Numbered from the stretch's first letter, positions 19,970 to 29,205 are shown. The stretch is 64,000 nucleotides of DNA from Planctomycetota bacterium (GCA_003389325.1 QQVE01000030.1:215613-279612), one strand, 5' to 3'. Numbers and translations: made by a program. The notes: generated by a model from the sequence alone, not told the origin.

Positions 19970-20794
19970 GTGGACTCCGAATACCGCAGCGACGACGCCA
20001 GCGGCGACCGGCGTGAAAAAGCCCTGTGGCTTGTGGGCATCTGCATTGTCTTGGCGCTGCTCTTATTCTTTTTCTTACCTGGAATCGAGCCGGCTCGCAG
20101 TCGCCGACGGCACCCCTGCACGAGCAACCTGAGACGGATCGGCGCGGCGATGCACACGTATCACGACGAGTTTGGTACTTTTCCACCGGCATACGTCGCC
20201 GACGAGAACGGCGTGCCGATGCATAGCTGGCGTGTTTTGTTGCTTCCATATCTAGAAGAAGAAGGGTACCACCGGCTCTACGAAAAGTATCGCTTCGACG
20301 AGCCGTGGAACGGACCGAACAACCGCAAACTCGCCGACGTCGCATTCCCTCCCTTTCACTGTCCAAGCAGTGAACGAGAAGGCTGTTGCACGAACTATGT
20401 GGCGATCGTTGGACCTGAGACGGTCTGGCCAGGTACCGCGACGCGTTCGGTCACTCAAATCACCGATGGCACGTCCGAAACGGTTCTGGTGGCCGAGTTC
20501 AACGACTCGGATATTCACTGGATGGAGCCGCGCGACCTGACATTCAACGAGGCATGTCGGGGCATCAACGGCAGCGAGACGCCGGGAATCTCTAGCCCGC
20601 ATGGCAACGGTACGAACCTGCTTTTCTGTGACATGAGCGTGCATTTCGTCACTGACGACTTGCCGCACGATACGCTCCGGGCGCTGCTCACGGCTGACGG
20701 TGGAGAGCCTCTGGAGCGAGACGATCGCGGGGAATGGGTGATTTCCGTACGCGACGAAGATCCCGACCCAGCCCGCGAGGACGAGCAGCCATGA
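19970..20794 (+). CDS. DUF1559 family membrane-anchored protein, copy 2
   Basis: A 274-residue paralogue of the neighbouring genes. A charged N-terminus precedes a single transmembrane helix (about residues 20-38, ending FFFLPGIEP), followed by CTSNLRRIGAAMHTYHDEFG, PMHSWRVLLLPYLEEE and ITDGTSETVLVAEF. The prepilin leader is absent. The C-terminal LLFCDMSVHFVTDDLP block keeps the shape of the H-x9-DG motif but has DM in place of DG. The GTG at 19970 with GGAG upstream was preferred over a TTG at 19949. Its stop overlaps the next start (ATGA), so copies 2 and 3 are translationally coupled. Confidence 0.82.
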   Translation: MDSEYRSDDASGDRREKALWLVGICIVLALLLFFFLPGIEPARSRRRHPCTSNLRRIGAAMHTYHDEFGTFPPAYVADENGVPMHSWRVLLLPYLEEEGYHRLYEKYRFDEPWNGPNNRKLADVAFPPFHCPSSEREGCCTNYVAIVGPETVWPGTATRSVTQITDGTSETVLVAEFNDSDIHWMEPRDLTFNEACRGINGSETPGISSPHGNGTNLLFCDMSVHFVTDDLPHDTLRALLTADGGEPLERDDRGEWVISVRDEDPDPAREDEQP

Positions 20795-21588
20795 CCGAGC
20801 CTCAAAACCGTAAACAAGTGCAAGGCGACGAAGCCGCGCCAAGTCCAGGGACACAACGCCGATGGATATCGCGGGACCTACAGATTGATTTGGGTATTTT
20901 CTTCGGCATTATTCTGGTGATGGGTGTTCTCCTCCTACCGCTGATACAGTCCGGGCACACTCCATCGTACCGCAGCATGTGCAAGAGCGACATGAGGCAG
21001 CTGGGCGTGGCGCTGGCCGTCTACCACGATACGTTTGGATGCTTCCCGCCAGCCTACATAGCCGACCAGAACGGGGTGCCGATGCATAGCTGGCGCGTAT
21101 TGATTCTGCCTTATTTCGAAGACGAGGAATGCCATCGGCTTTACGAACAATACGACCTCAATGAACCGTGGGACGGGCCGAACAACAGCAAGCTCGCCAT
21201 GGAAATGCCGTATCCTTACGGATGCAGCTACGACCAATCCGAAAGCAATACGAGCTTCGTGGCCGTCATCGGAGACCAAACCGCCTGGGCCGGCACTTCT
21301 ACACGCTCGATCCAACAGATCACCGACGGAACCAGCAAGACGATTAGCGTGATCGAAGTCAAAGACTCGGGAATCCGTTGGACGGAGCCGCGCGACCTGA
21401 CGCTTGCCGAGGCAAGCCGGCCTATCAACTCCGTCTCAAGTACCGCAATTTCGAGCCTCCATGGTGACGGAGCGCACGCACTCCTCTGCGACGGAAGTGT
21501 GCGTTTCCTTACGAAGGAACTCCCGCCCGAGACGCTGCGGGCCATGCTCACAGCCAACGGCGGCGAGCCCATCGAAGACCCGTATTAG
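20791..21588 (+). CDS. DUF1559 family membrane-anchored protein, copy 3
   Basis: A 265-residue third paralogue. It has a basic N-terminal segment of about 30 residues, one transmembrane helix (IDLGIFFGIILVMGVLLLPL), then the DUF1559 outer domain (MCKSDMRQLGVALAVYHDTFG, PMHSWRVLILPYFEDE, ITDGTSKTISVIEV). The C-terminal LLCDGSVRFLTKELP retains the DG pair, so this copy is closest to the family consensus. It also lacks a prepilin leader, and four-base overlap with copy 2 implies coupled expression. Function unknown. Confidence 0.83.
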   Translation: MTEPQNRKQVQGDEAAPSPGTQRRWISRDLQIDLGIFFGIILVMGVLLLPLIQSGHTPSYRSMCKSDMRQLGVALAVYHDTFGCFPPAYIADQNGVPMHSWRVLILPYFEDEECHRLYEQYDLNEPWDGPNNSKLAMEMPYPYGCSYDQSESNTSFVAVIGDQTAWAGTSTRSIQQITDGTSKTISVIEVKDSGIRWTEPRDLTLAEASRPINSVSSTAISSLHGDGAHALLCDGSVRFLTKELPPETLRAMLTANGGEPIEDPY

Positions 21589-21689
21589 GGGGCGATGAGC
21601 GGCGAACACCCGGCCTCCTAGCCCAGCGGCGTCCGACGCGTCATACTCAGTGGTTCTATTTCGCCTGACATAGAGAACCACTACGAAAG

Positions 21690-23573
21690 ATGATCGACAC
21701 GCCTCCGCTGGGCCCGCTGCCCGGCACCGCCCTGCCCTCCTACGTTTTCGAGGCCCACGAGCAACTCGACCGGCACGTGGCCGGCATGATCGCCACGATC
21801 ATTCGCGATCGGGCTGCCAAGGGCCAACGGGCCGTGCTCGGTCTGCCGACCGGGAGCACGCCGGTGGGCATTTATCGCGAGTTGGGCCGGATGCACCGCG
21901 ACGAAGGGCTCGACTTTGCGAACGTCGTTACGTTCAACCTCGACGAGTACCTGGGCCTGGGCGAGGATCGCCTGCAAAGCTACCGCCGCTGGATGCACGA
22001 ACACCTGTTCAAGCTGGTGAACGTGCCACCGGAGAATATCTTCATACCCGACGGGCTCACGCCGCCGGAAAAGCTCGAAGAGCACTGCCGCTGGTACGAG
22101 GAGCGGATTCGCGAGCACGGCGGCATCGACATCCAACTGCTGGGCATCGGACGCAACGGCCACATCGGTTTCAACGAGCCGTTCAGCGCCCGCGACTGCC
22201 GCACGCGCGTGTGCACGCTCGATCCGCTCACCCGTCGTGACGCGGCCAGCGATTTCTTTAGCGAGGAGAATGTGCCGGTGCAGGCCATCACCATGGGCCT
22301 GGGTACGATTCTCGATGCCCGCAAGATCGTGCTGATTGCCCTGGGCGAGCACAAGGCGGGCATCATTCGCGAAACGGTCGAGGGCCCGGCCACGCCGCGC
22401 GTGCCGGCCTGTTACCTGCGCGAGCACGGCGACGCCGCGCTGATGCTCGATTCGGCTGCGGCCGGCAAGCTGACGGCCATGACCACGCCCTGGGTGCTGG
22501 GTAAGGTCAAGTGGACGGATGCTCTGGTCAAACGGGCCGTGCTGTGGCTCTCGGAGCAGTCGGGCAAGGCGCTTCTGAAGCTCGACGACGATGACTTTCG
22601 CCATCACAACCTGCACCAACTTCTGCGGCACTACGGGCCAGCCCAGGAGCTGGCGCATCGCGTCTTTCGCCAGATGATGGACACGATCGACTATCACCCG
22701 GCCGGCCGCGAGTCGCAGCGGGTGATCTGCTTCAGCCCCCACCCGGACGACGACGTGATCTCGATGGGGGGCACGCTGATCCGGCTGGTGGAAGACGGCC
22801 ACGAGGCCCACGTGGCCTACATGACCAGCGGGAACATCGCCGTCTTCGATCACGACGCCCAGCGGGTGGCCGACCTGGTGGCGGAGTTCAACCGGCTGTT
22901 CAACATCGACGACCGGAAATCGCGCGAATTGGAGCACCGGGTGGCCAAGGCGCTGGCCGACAAGGCGCCGGGCGAGAGCGACAGTCCCGAGGTGCTCACG
23001 ATCAAGTCACTCATCCGGTGGAGCGAGGCGAAAGCCGGAGCCATCGTGGCCGGCTGCCGCGAGGAAAATCTGCACTTTCTCGACATGCCCTTTTACCGCA
23101 CGGGCACGATCAGCAAGAAGCCGATTACCGACGAAGACGTGGCGATTGTCCGCGCGCTCATCGAGCAGGTGCAACCGGCGCAGATCTACGTGGCCGGCGA
23201 CTTGTCCGATCCGCACGGCACACACCGTGTGTGCGCCGACGCGATTTTTCGAGCCGTGATCGCTTTGGAAAGCGACACGGGGAGCCGGCCCGAAGTGCTG
23301 CTGTATCGCGGTGCGTGGCAGGAATGGGCTCCGCACGAAATCGAGATCGCCGTGCCACTTAGTCCGCGCGATCTGCGGCTCAAGCGTCAGGCGATCTTCA
23401 TGCACGAATCGCAGAAAGACTCGGCCCTGTTTCCCGGACCCGACGATCCTCGCGAGTTCTGGCAGCGGGCCGAAGATCGCAATCGCAACACCGCGGCGGT
23501 CTACAACCAGTTTGGCCTGCCCGAGTACTTTGCCATGGAAGGGTTCGTCCGCTGGTCGGGACGCCCGCTCTAG
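21690..23573 (+). CDS. Glucosamine-6-phosphate deaminase fused to a PIG-L/LmbE deacetylase domain
   Basis: A 627-residue two-domain protein. Residues about 20-270 are NagB-like: LPTGSTPVGIYREL, FNLDEYLGL and the catalytic LGIGRNGHIGFNEP, for conversion of glucosamine-6-phosphate to fructose-6-phosphate and ammonia. Residues from about 345 are a PIG-L/LmbE-type domain with zinc motif FSPHPDDDVISMGG and a distal SDPHGTHRVCADA block, the fold of N-acetylglucosaminyl deacetylases. The fusion suggests deacetylation and deamination of an amino sugar by one polypeptide (inference). This long NagB type is known from Bacteroidetes and Planctomycetes. A weak ribosome-binding site precedes the ATG. Confidence 0.9.
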   Translation: MIDTPPLGPLPGTALPSYVFEAHEQLDRHVAGMIATIIRDRAAKGQRAVLGLPTGSTPVGIYRELGRMHRDEGLDFANVVTFNLDEYLGLGEDRLQSYRRWMHEHLFKLVNVPPENIFIPDGLTPPEKLEEHCRWYEERIREHGGIDIQLLGIGRNGHIGFNEPFSARDCRTRVCTLDPLTRRDAASDFFSEENVPVQAITMGLGTILDARKIVLIALGEHKAGIIRETVEGPATPRVPACYLREHGDAALMLDSAAAGKLTAMTTPWVLGKVKWTDALVKRAVLWLSEQSGKALLKLDDDDFRHHNLHQLLRHYGPAQELAHRVFRQMMDTIDYHPAGRESQRVICFSPHPDDDVISMGGTLIRLVEDGHEAHVAYMTSGNIAVFDHDAQRVADLVAEFNRLFNIDDRKSRELEHRVAKALADKAPGESDSPEVLTIKSLIRWSEAKAGAIVAGCREENLHFLDMPFYRTGTISKKPITDEDVAIVRALIEQVQPAQIYVAGDLSDPHGTHRVCADAIFRAVIALESDTGSRPEVLLYRGAWQEWAPHEIEIAVPLSPRDLRLKRQAIFMHESQKDSALFPGPDDPREFWQRAEDRNRNTAAVYNQFGLPEYFAMEGFVRWSGRPL

Positions 23574-23609
23574 CAGACCGGCGTAGCACGCTGACCAGGC
23601 GTTGTCGCC

Positions 23610-24401
23610 CTACGCCCCGCGCGTGAAGGCGAGAACCTCTTCCATGACCCGGCCGTTGGTGGCGACGGCTTCGCTCGAGTAGATCGTGGGGTTGCCATGC
23701 CAATTCGTGAGGCTGCCGCCGGCCTCTTCGAGAATGGGCTGCAGCGCCGCCACGTCCCACAAGGCCATGATCGGGTCGATCATCACCTCGGCCCGGCCCG
23801 TGGCGACCAGCAGGTACCCGTAGCAGTCGCCCCAGGTGCGATTAATGTGCGCGGCTTGCTGGATCTGTCCGATTGCTTCGTGGCGGCTCGGTAGACGGCA
23901 ATACGCCTCGCTGGTCAGCACCAGAGCGTCGGCCAGGCGATCGCATTGCGAAACTTCTGCTCGTCGGGGCGGTTCACCCGAGCGCACGTGCCAGGTGCCC
24001 TGCCCCGCCGCCGCGTAGACGCACTCTTTGAGAGCGGGAATCTCGATCACGCCGATCACGCTTCGCTGCTGGTGCTCGACGGCCACCAAGGTGCCGTACA
24101 GCGGGACGCCGTGCACGAACGACTTCGTGCCGTCGATCGGATCGAGAATCCAACGGTAGCCGCTCGTGCCGGGTTGCTCGCCGAACTCCTCGCCGAGGAT
24201 CGCGTCCTCGGGAAACTCAGCAGCAATTCGTTTGCGCAGGAGCTCCTCAGCGCCGCGGTCGGCGACGGTGACGGGCGAGGAGTCCCCCTTGAACTCGACG
24301 GCCAAGTCGTCGCGCTGGTAGTAGTCCAGCGTCAAGCGGCCCGCCTCGTTGGCCACCTGGCGTGCAAACTCGTAGCGCGGGAGTAGTTCGCTTGCATGCA
24401 T
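23610..24401 (-). CDS. Inositol monophosphatase-family phosphatase, histidinol-phosphatase (HisN) type
   Basis: A 263-residue member of the IMPase superfamily. Metal-binding motifs are intact: GEEFGE (about residue 70), DPIDGTKSFV (about 87) and WDVAAL (about 220). The sequence and length best fit the HisN/ImpA subgroup that dephosphorylates L-histidinol phosphate, but inositol-1-phosphate or PAP are possible substrates. It converges on the NagB/PIG-L gene, 36 bases away. No his genes are nearby. Confidence 0.82.
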   Translation of the reverse strand: MHASELLPRYEFARQVANEAGRLTLDYYQRDDLAVEFKGDSSPVTVADRGAEELLRKRIAAEFPEDAILGEEFGEQPGTSGYRWILDPIDGTKSFVHGVPLYGTLVAVEHQQRSVIGVIEIPALKECVYAAAGQGTWHVRSGEPPRRAEVSQCDRLADALVLTSEAYCRLPSRHEAIGQIQQAAHINRTWGDCYGYLLVATGRAEVMIDPIMALWDVAALQPILEEAGGSLTNWHGNPTIYSSEAVATNGRVMEEVLAFTRGA

Positions 24402-24484
24402 GCCACGAGCGTAACGAGCGCAAGCCGAACTGCCAAGCCTCGCAAGGCTCCCTTAAAGAGCTTCGGCCCAGGCCCAGCAGAGGA

Positions 24485-24904
24485 TCAAGCCATCTTTGCC
24501 ACTCGGGCGGGCCCGAGCAGGTCGGAGATCTTGATCGCCTGCAACTGCTGGCGCTTCGTCTCGGCCACGCCTTCCAACGCTGCACGGAGGCGATCTTCGT
24601 AGCGGCCAAAGTGTCCGTCGTCGGTCGTCGGAATCGTTGCGACCAGGGGGCCATCGATCGCCTCGATGACCTCAAGCAATGAGATTTCTTGCGGCGGCCT
24701 TTCCAAGGAATACCCGCCGTCGACGCCGCGCGTTGAATGCAGAATGCCGTGATTGACCAGGTGCCGGAGGATCTGCAGCAAGAACCGCTCGGGCATATGC
24801 CCGGTGGCTGCCAGTTGACTGCAGGGAACAGGCGCTCCGGGGGGAGCATCCGCCAGCTGGAGCGTGGCCTGTACGGCGTACGCCACGGTGCGCGAGAGTT
24901 TCAT
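24485..24904 (-). CDS. Rrf2 family transcriptional regulator without iron-sulfur cysteines
   Basis: A 139-residue winged-helix protein of the Rrf2 family (MKLSRTVAYAVQATLQLA, FLLQILRHLVNHGILHSTRGVDGGYSLERPP, ISLLEVIEAIDGPL). Only one cysteine (Cys28) is present; the three-cysteine cluster that binds Fe-S in IscR, NsrR and RsrR is absent, and the region where it should be reads TIPTTDDGHFGRY. It must therefore sense something else or act constitutively. The ATG at 24904 begins the conserved domain; an upstream in-frame start at 25030 adds an arginine-rich tail that looks non-coding. A strong promoter lies at 25087-25115. Confidence 0.87.
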   Translation of the reverse strand: MKLSRTVAYAVQATLQLADAPPGAPVPCSQLAATGHMPERFLLQILRHLVNHGILHSTRGVDGGYSLERPPQEISLLEVIEAIDGPLVATIPTTDDGHFGRYEDRLRAALEGVAETKRQQLQAIKISDLLGPARVAKMA

Positions 24905-25086
24905 CGATTCGGTGCCCTCTGCAACGCGGTGCGCATTTTCAGCGCAACGCAAGTCGCGTCGATTAGTTTGAGCGCGACGCCCGCGCCGGCTGCGCGCTAA
25001 CCTCGACACCTTTCTAAGCCGCTCGATCACCCCGGACTCGCCTCGTGGGATGATCGCCTACCAATTAGCGACTCCTACCGCCGGGC

Positions 25087-25115
25087 ATTAAAGCGAACGA
25101 ATCGCTGTGTGTCAA
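25087..25115 (-). promoter_or_regulatory. Strong sigma70-type promoter for the Rrf2 gene
   Basis: On the minus strand TTGACA (25115-25110) and TTTAAT (25092-25087) are separated by exactly 17 bases. This is the best housekeeping-type promoter in the window. It lies just after the lspA stop and about 180 bases before the Rrf2 start, giving a long leader in which an autoregulatory operator could sit. Confidence 0.55.
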
Positions 25116-25165
25116 AAACGATATTCGCACTAGGAGAAAGTTGCGTATAAGCGCAATTAGCGCAG

Positions 25166-25780
25166 TTACACGTGATTCACACGCACCGCGGCCGCGGTGT
25201 GGTCTGTTGCGCGTTGCCGATTCTTGCGCCGTGGGTCGGCCCAGAGGGTGTGCCACAACAGCAACAAGGCACCGCAAACCAGCAAGCTATCGGCGATGTT
25301 GAACACCGGCCAGTCGATGACCCCCGGGATTCGCAAATGGATCCAATCGCGTACGGCGAACACGGGATCGCCGTCGGCATGGTGCGCGGCAGCCCGCCAC
25401 TTCAGCCCCGGCAAGCCAAGCCGGTCGTAGAGGTTTCCCAGGATCCCGCCGGTGATGATTCCCAGCGCCGCGGTGAGCATCCGATCGCGAGCCGCGCCGG
25501 CGAAGAACAACCACCCGAGAATCCCCGCAACGGCGACCACGGAGAGCCCGATGAACCACGTGCCGCGTCCCTGGCCGATGCCGAACAGGGCGCTCTCGTT
25601 GAGGCTAGTCGTCAGGCTCAGTACGTTGAGTACGAGCCACCATTGGGGAGGTTTCGGCGGGATGCCCAAGCGGGCGAAGATCCATGCCTTGGTGAACAGA
25701 TCAAGCAGGCAGCCGCAAGCGGCTAGAGTGCCGAACAGTAGATAGCGACGTGCCGCAACTGCCATCATGGCAGCGCTCAT
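25166..25780 (-). CDS. lspA: Lipoprotein signal peptidase (signal peptidase II)
   Basis: A 204-residue inner-membrane aspartyl protease that removes signal peptides from prolipoproteins. Four hydrophobic segments are visible. The catalytic pair is Asp in GNLYDRL and Asp in FNIADS; the other family boxes are LDLFTKAW, SLNESALFGIG and VRDWIHL. The start at 25780 is a choice among ATG codons at 25780, 25771 and 25768; a TTG at 25834 would overlap the upstream gene. It follows a DksA-like gene by 40 bases on the same strand, an arrangement seen in several bacteria. A lipoprotein substrate candidate is the thioredoxin-like protein at 38641. Confidence 0.92.
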   Translation of the reverse strand: MSAAMMAVAARRYLLFGTLAACGCLLDLFTKAWIFARLGIPPKPPQWWLVLNVLSLTTSLNESALFGIGQGRGTWFIGLSVVAVAGILGWLFFAGAARDRMLTAALGIITGGILGNLYDRLGLPGLKWRAAAHHADGDPVFAVRDWIHLRIPGVIDWPVFNIADSLLVCGALLLLWHTLWADPRRKNRQRATDHTAAAVRVNHV

Positions 25781-25820
25781 CGTGGAGGGGCTTTTCCCGC
25801 GCTGGAGGTGTGGGCCCGGC

Positions 25821-26192
25821 TCAGCTTCCTTCAAGCTGCTGGGCGCACTTGATGCACACCGGCGTGTAGGGAATGGCGTTCAGCCGGGCCTTGGGAATGT
25901 TGCCGCCGCATTCTTCGCAAATGCCGTAAGTGCCGTCTTCGACTTTCTCGATGGCGGCCTCAATCGACTCGAGGGTTCCCTCTTCCGATTGCATGAGGCT
26001 CAACGTGAACTCTTGTTCGTAGTTGTCGCTGCCGATATCGGCCATGTGGATCGGCATGCTCGAAAGGTCGCCGTTGGCCTCCGAACGCGTCTTCCGCAGC
26101 GCCGCGTCAGCCATCGCGTTGACGTCTCCGCGCAGCCGGGCACGCAACAGCAACAGCCGCTCTTTGAACTGCTTCGCCTCAGCCTTCTTCAT
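25821..26192 (-). CDS. TraR/DksA family zinc-finger protein (short form)
   Basis: A 123-residue protein with an N-terminal helical hairpin (FKERLLLLRARLRGDVNAM) and a C-terminal C4 finger (CEECG...CIKC) with the ARLNAIPYTPVCI block. It is paralogous to 7846-8289. The ATG at 26192 has GGAGAC upstream. The helical hairpin tip reads SSMPIHMADIGSDNYEQE, a pattern typical of this planctomycete-type family rather than the DxxDxA of enteric DksA. It probably forms an operon with lspA. Confidence 0.87.
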   Translation of the reverse strand: MKKAEAKQFKERLLLLRARLRGDVNAMADAALRKTRSEANGDLSSMPIHMADIGSDNYEQEFTLSLMQSEEGTLESIEAAIEKVEDGTYGICEECGGNIPKARLNAIPYTPVCIKCAQQLEGS

Positions 26193-26470
26193 GTTTGACG
26201 TCTCCAACAGCCATCACTCAGCCAGCCCCCTCCCGGGAGTCCCTAGACCAGTTATTCTAAGTCCGGCCCTCAGAACTGTCAAATCGCGCACCACCGGTGC
26301 AGGGGTTCCTTTGGAGACCGCAGCCGGCCGCAATAGCACGTCGTAGCCGGACGATCACCGGCGGCCAAGCCAACTGGACAGCGCACCGAAAGCTGGCTTA
26401 GACTGGAACGTTGTACATGCTTGCTGCCGGCAGATGCGGCATCGTTAGGGAGTTCCGAGCCATTAGCGTC

Positions 26471-27871
26471 GTGACCTTGACCGACGTCGCATTCCAGCGC
26501 TGCATCGTGCCCGCGTGCGGGGCCACGTACGGCGTCGACGAGGTGCGCGTGGCGTGCGACGTTTGTGGCAGCTTATTGGACGTCGTCTACGACTGGGAGC
26601 GACTCAAGCCGCCCGACAAGCTCTCGTTCTTCGAGACCAAGTGGTCGCGCCGCTACGAGCCGCTGTCGCTCAGCGGCGTATGGCGGTTCTACGAACTGCT
26701 CCCCTTTGCGCCGCGGGATCGAGTGGTCACCATCGGCGAAGGGCAGACGCTGCTGCAATCGTCGCCGGGGGTTGCCAAGTATGTGGGAGTCGACGGCGGC
26801 GAATTGCTGCTGCAATACGAAGGGCTCAATCCTTCGGGCAGCTTCAAAGACAACGGCATGTCGGCCGCATTCACGCATGCCCACACGATCAACGCCAAGC
26901 GGGCCGCGTGTGCCTCGACTGGCAACACCAGCGCCTCGCTGGCGCTCTACTGCTCGGTCACCAAGCTGATGCGGGCAGTGATCTTCATCGGCTCGGGCAA
27001 GATCTCCTACGGCAAACTCTCTCAGGCGCTCGATTTCGGGGCCTTGACGATGCAGATTGCCGGCGACTTCGACGACGCCATGGCCCGGGTCAAGGAGGTC
27101 TCCAGCCAACTGGGCATCTACCTGGTCAATAGCGTCAACCCCTTTCGTCTCGAGGGCCAGAAGACGATCATGTTCCGGGTACTCGAAGCCTTGCGGTGGG
27201 AAGTGCCCGACTGGATCGTCGTGCCCGGCGGCAACCTGGGTAACTCGAGCGCGTTTGGAAAAGCCTTCGCCGAGCTGAAGGAGATCGGCCTGATCGACCG
27301 CGTGCCGCGGCTCGCCGTGATCAATGCTAAAGGGGCCGACACACTGTACGAGTTGTACGAAAACCGAGGTCTGCGTTGGAATGGCGGCCAGATCGACGGG
27401 GCGATTCGCGACGACTACTATGCCGAGCTGGACGCAGCCGAGAAACGAGCCTCGACGATCGCCAGCGCCATCGAGATCAACCGCCCCGTGAACCTCGAGA
27501 AGTGCCTTCGTGCCCTGGATACCTGCGACGGCGTCGTGCGCGAAGTGACCGATCAGCAGATTCTCGACGCGAAAGCCCAGGTTGGCGCCGGCGGGCTGGG
27601 TTGCGAACCGGCCAGTGCCGCCAGCGTGGCCGGGGCCAAGTTGCTCGTATCGCAGGGAGTCATCGCACCTTCGGACCGTGTGGTGTGCGTGCTGACCGGT
27701 CATCAACTGAAGGACCCGACAGCCACGGTGGCCTACCATACGACCGACCAGGACCAATTCAATCGCGTGCTCGGCAGCCGCGGGGTGAAACGTGCCGCGT
27801 TTGCCAACCGCGCCGTGGCCGTGCCTAACCAGCTCGACGAGATCGTCAAGGCGATTCAGCTCTATAGCTGA
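26471..27871 (+). CDS. thrC: Threonine synthase
   Basis: A 466-residue PLP enzyme that converts O-phosphohomoserine to threonine. The PLP lysine is in [24 protein letters not shown] and [15 protein letters not shown] are further cofactor and substrate blocks. The N-terminus carries four cysteines in two CxxxC/CxxC-like pairs (CIVPACG, CDVCG), a zinc-ribbon-like start found in one threonine synthase subgroup. The start is uncertain: the GTG at 26471 precedes the conserved region, but the AGGGAG near 26449 is rather far, and the frame is open upstream to 26411. Confidence 0.9.
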   Translation: MTLTDVAFQRCIVPACGATYGVDEVRVACDVCGSLLDVVYDWERLKPPDKLSFFETKWSRRYEPLSLSGVWRFYELLPFAPRDRVVTIGEGQTLLQSSPGVAKYVGVDGGELLLQYEGLNPSGSFKDNGMSAAFTHAHTINAKRAACASTGNTSASLALYCSVTKLMRAVIFIGSGKISYGKLSQALDFGALTMQIAGDFDDAMARVKEVSSQLGIYLVNSVNPFRLEGQKTIMFRVLEALRWEVPDWIVVPGGNLGNSSAFGKAFAELKEIGLIDRVPRLAVINAKGADTLYELYENRGLRWNGGQIDGAIRDDYYAELDAAEKRASTIASAIEINRPVNLEKCLRALDTCDGVVREVTDQQILDAKAQVGAGGLGCEPASAASVAGAKLLVSQGVIAPSDRVVCVLTGHQLKDPTATVAYHTTDQDQFNRVLGSRGVKRAAFANRAVAVPNQLDEIVKAIQLYS

Positions 27872-27942
27872 CGTTTCATTCAATCATCGCCGCCGCCTTC
27901 GCCGATAGCACACCACGGCGGCAGGAACCGCAGAGATAACGC

Positions 27943-28737
27943 ATGGCACTTCGAGTTGGGATCAATGGCGCCGCAGGCCGCATGGGGCAGCGGCTGGTGG
28001 CGTTGGCCAGCGCCGACAACGAGCTGTCGCTGGTCGCCGCAATCGAGCACGACGGACACGCCCGTTTGGGCTCCGACGCGGGCCTTGTCGCGGGCGCCGG
28101 CGAATTGGGTGTGCCGCTAGGGACGAGCTTGCCCGCGGGCATCGACGTTGTCGTCGACTTTTCGGTTCCTGAGGCGACCGAGGCAATTTTGGGAGCGTGC
28201 CTGGCCAGCAAGGTGCCATTGGTCGTGGCCACCACGGGGCTCGGCGAGAAACTGGAGAGCGAAATTCGGCGCGCGGCCGAGCAGATTCCAGTGCTCTGGG
28301 CTCCGAGCATGAGCCTGGCCGTGAATCTTGCCATGAAGCTCTCGGATACCGCCGCTCGGGCCCTCGCCGATCATCCCACGGGGGCCGACGTCGAGATCAT
28401 CGAGCGGCACCACCGTTTCAAGGAGGACGCTCCCAGCGGCACTGCCCTGAAGTTCGGGCAGATCATCGCCGACGCGATGGGCCAGACCGAGGTCCGCCAC
28501 GGCCGCTCGGGTCGGCCCGGCAAGCGGCCGCACGGCGAAATTGGCTACCATGCGGTGCGCACGGGCGACAATCCGGGTGAGCACACGATCATCTTCGCGC
28601 TGCTGGGAGAAACACTGGAGATTTTGGTCCGCGCGACCAGCCGCGACTGTTATGCTCATGGGGCGTTGGCAGCGGCCAAGTTTCTGGCCGGCAAGCCGCC
28701 GGGATTGTACGGCATGAACGACGTGCTGGGGCTGTAG
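27943..28737 (+). CDS. dapB: 4-hydroxy-tetrahydrodipicolinate reductase
   Basis: A 264-residue NAD(P)H-dependent enzyme of lysine/diaminopimelate synthesis. The nucleotide-binding loop is GINGAAGRMGQRL, followed by AAIEHDG and the signature ERHHRFKEDAPSGTAL that carries the catalytic His and Lys residues. Length is normal. It follows thrC by 71 bases on the same strand, so both aspartate-family genes may be co-expressed. The next hypothetical gene starts 15 bases after its stop. Confidence 0.95.
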   Translation: MALRVGINGAAGRMGQRLVALASADNELSLVAAIEHDGHARLGSDAGLVAGAGELGVPLGTSLPAGIDVVVDFSVPEATEAILGACLASKVPLVVATTGLGEKLESEIRRAAEQIPVLWAPSMSLAVNLAMKLSDTAARALADHPTGADVEIIERHHRFKEDAPSGTALKFGQIIADAMGQTEVRHGRSGRPGKRPHGEIGYHAVRTGDNPGEHTIIFALLGETLEILVRATSRDCYAHGALAAAKFLAGKPPGLYGMNDVLGL

Positions 28738-28752
28738 CCCCGCGGGGGTGTC

Positions 28753-29130
28753 ATGGCCAAGTGCGAGGAAGGCTATCTCTGCGACGTGTGCGGCGGCGAC
28801 GTGGAAGAGATCACCGAGAGTGATCTCTATCTGCGATTCGTGATTGGGATGGTCGATCCCGAGACGCTGCACACGACGGCCGAACGCCACATCCGCTGTA
28901 ACCCGGTGCTCGCACAGTTCATCGTCGACGCGGACTTCGAGCCAGTATCGGTCGAGGGCGACTTCGACAAGCAGCGGCTGGACGCGAACTACGTCCGTGA
29001 GCGCGAGGCAATCGTTTCGCGCGGCTACCGACGGTTGCGCGAGGTGGCACATCTCGACTTGCCGATCGTGGACTACCCGCTGCCGGAGGTGCGCGCAGCA
29101 ATGGAGCGCGGCGCCGGACAGAGACGTTAG
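28753..29130 (+). CDS. Conserved-looking hypothetical protein with CxxC motif (125 aa)
   Basis: I do not recognise this family. The product has Cys4, Cys10, Cys13 and Cys49 with His46, so a small metal site built from CDVCGGD and HIRC is possible. The middle part contains FVIGMVDPETLHTTAERHIRCNPVLAQFI, which suggests a folded domain. The C-terminus is charged and arginine-rich. The start follows the dapB stop by 15 bases with GGGGGTGTC before the ATG, so it is probably co-transcribed with dapB. Confidence 0.7.
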   Translation: MAKCEEGYLCDVCGGDVEEITESDLYLRFVIGMVDPETLHTTAERHIRCNPVLAQFIVDADFEPVSVEGDFDKQRLDANYVREREAIVSRGYRRLREVAHLDLPIVDYPLPEVRAAMERGAGQRR

Positions 29131-29205
29131 CTTCGGGCCCGTTATGGCAAAGAGTATGCGGCGAGCGTTGTGGGGACACTTCGATCCTTCTATTTGAGGA
29201 GCAGA

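Noticed and set aside
21681..22937. A 418-codon antisense frame over the NagB/PIG-L gene
   Set aside because: Shadow of a strongly supported gene; composition rich in His, Arg and Val without motifs.
23580..23616. GGCGTAG...CTACGCC inverted repeat between the NagB/PIG-L and IMPase-family genes
   Set aside because: Only seven bases per arm, overlapping a stop codon, with a long loop; such repeats arise by chance.
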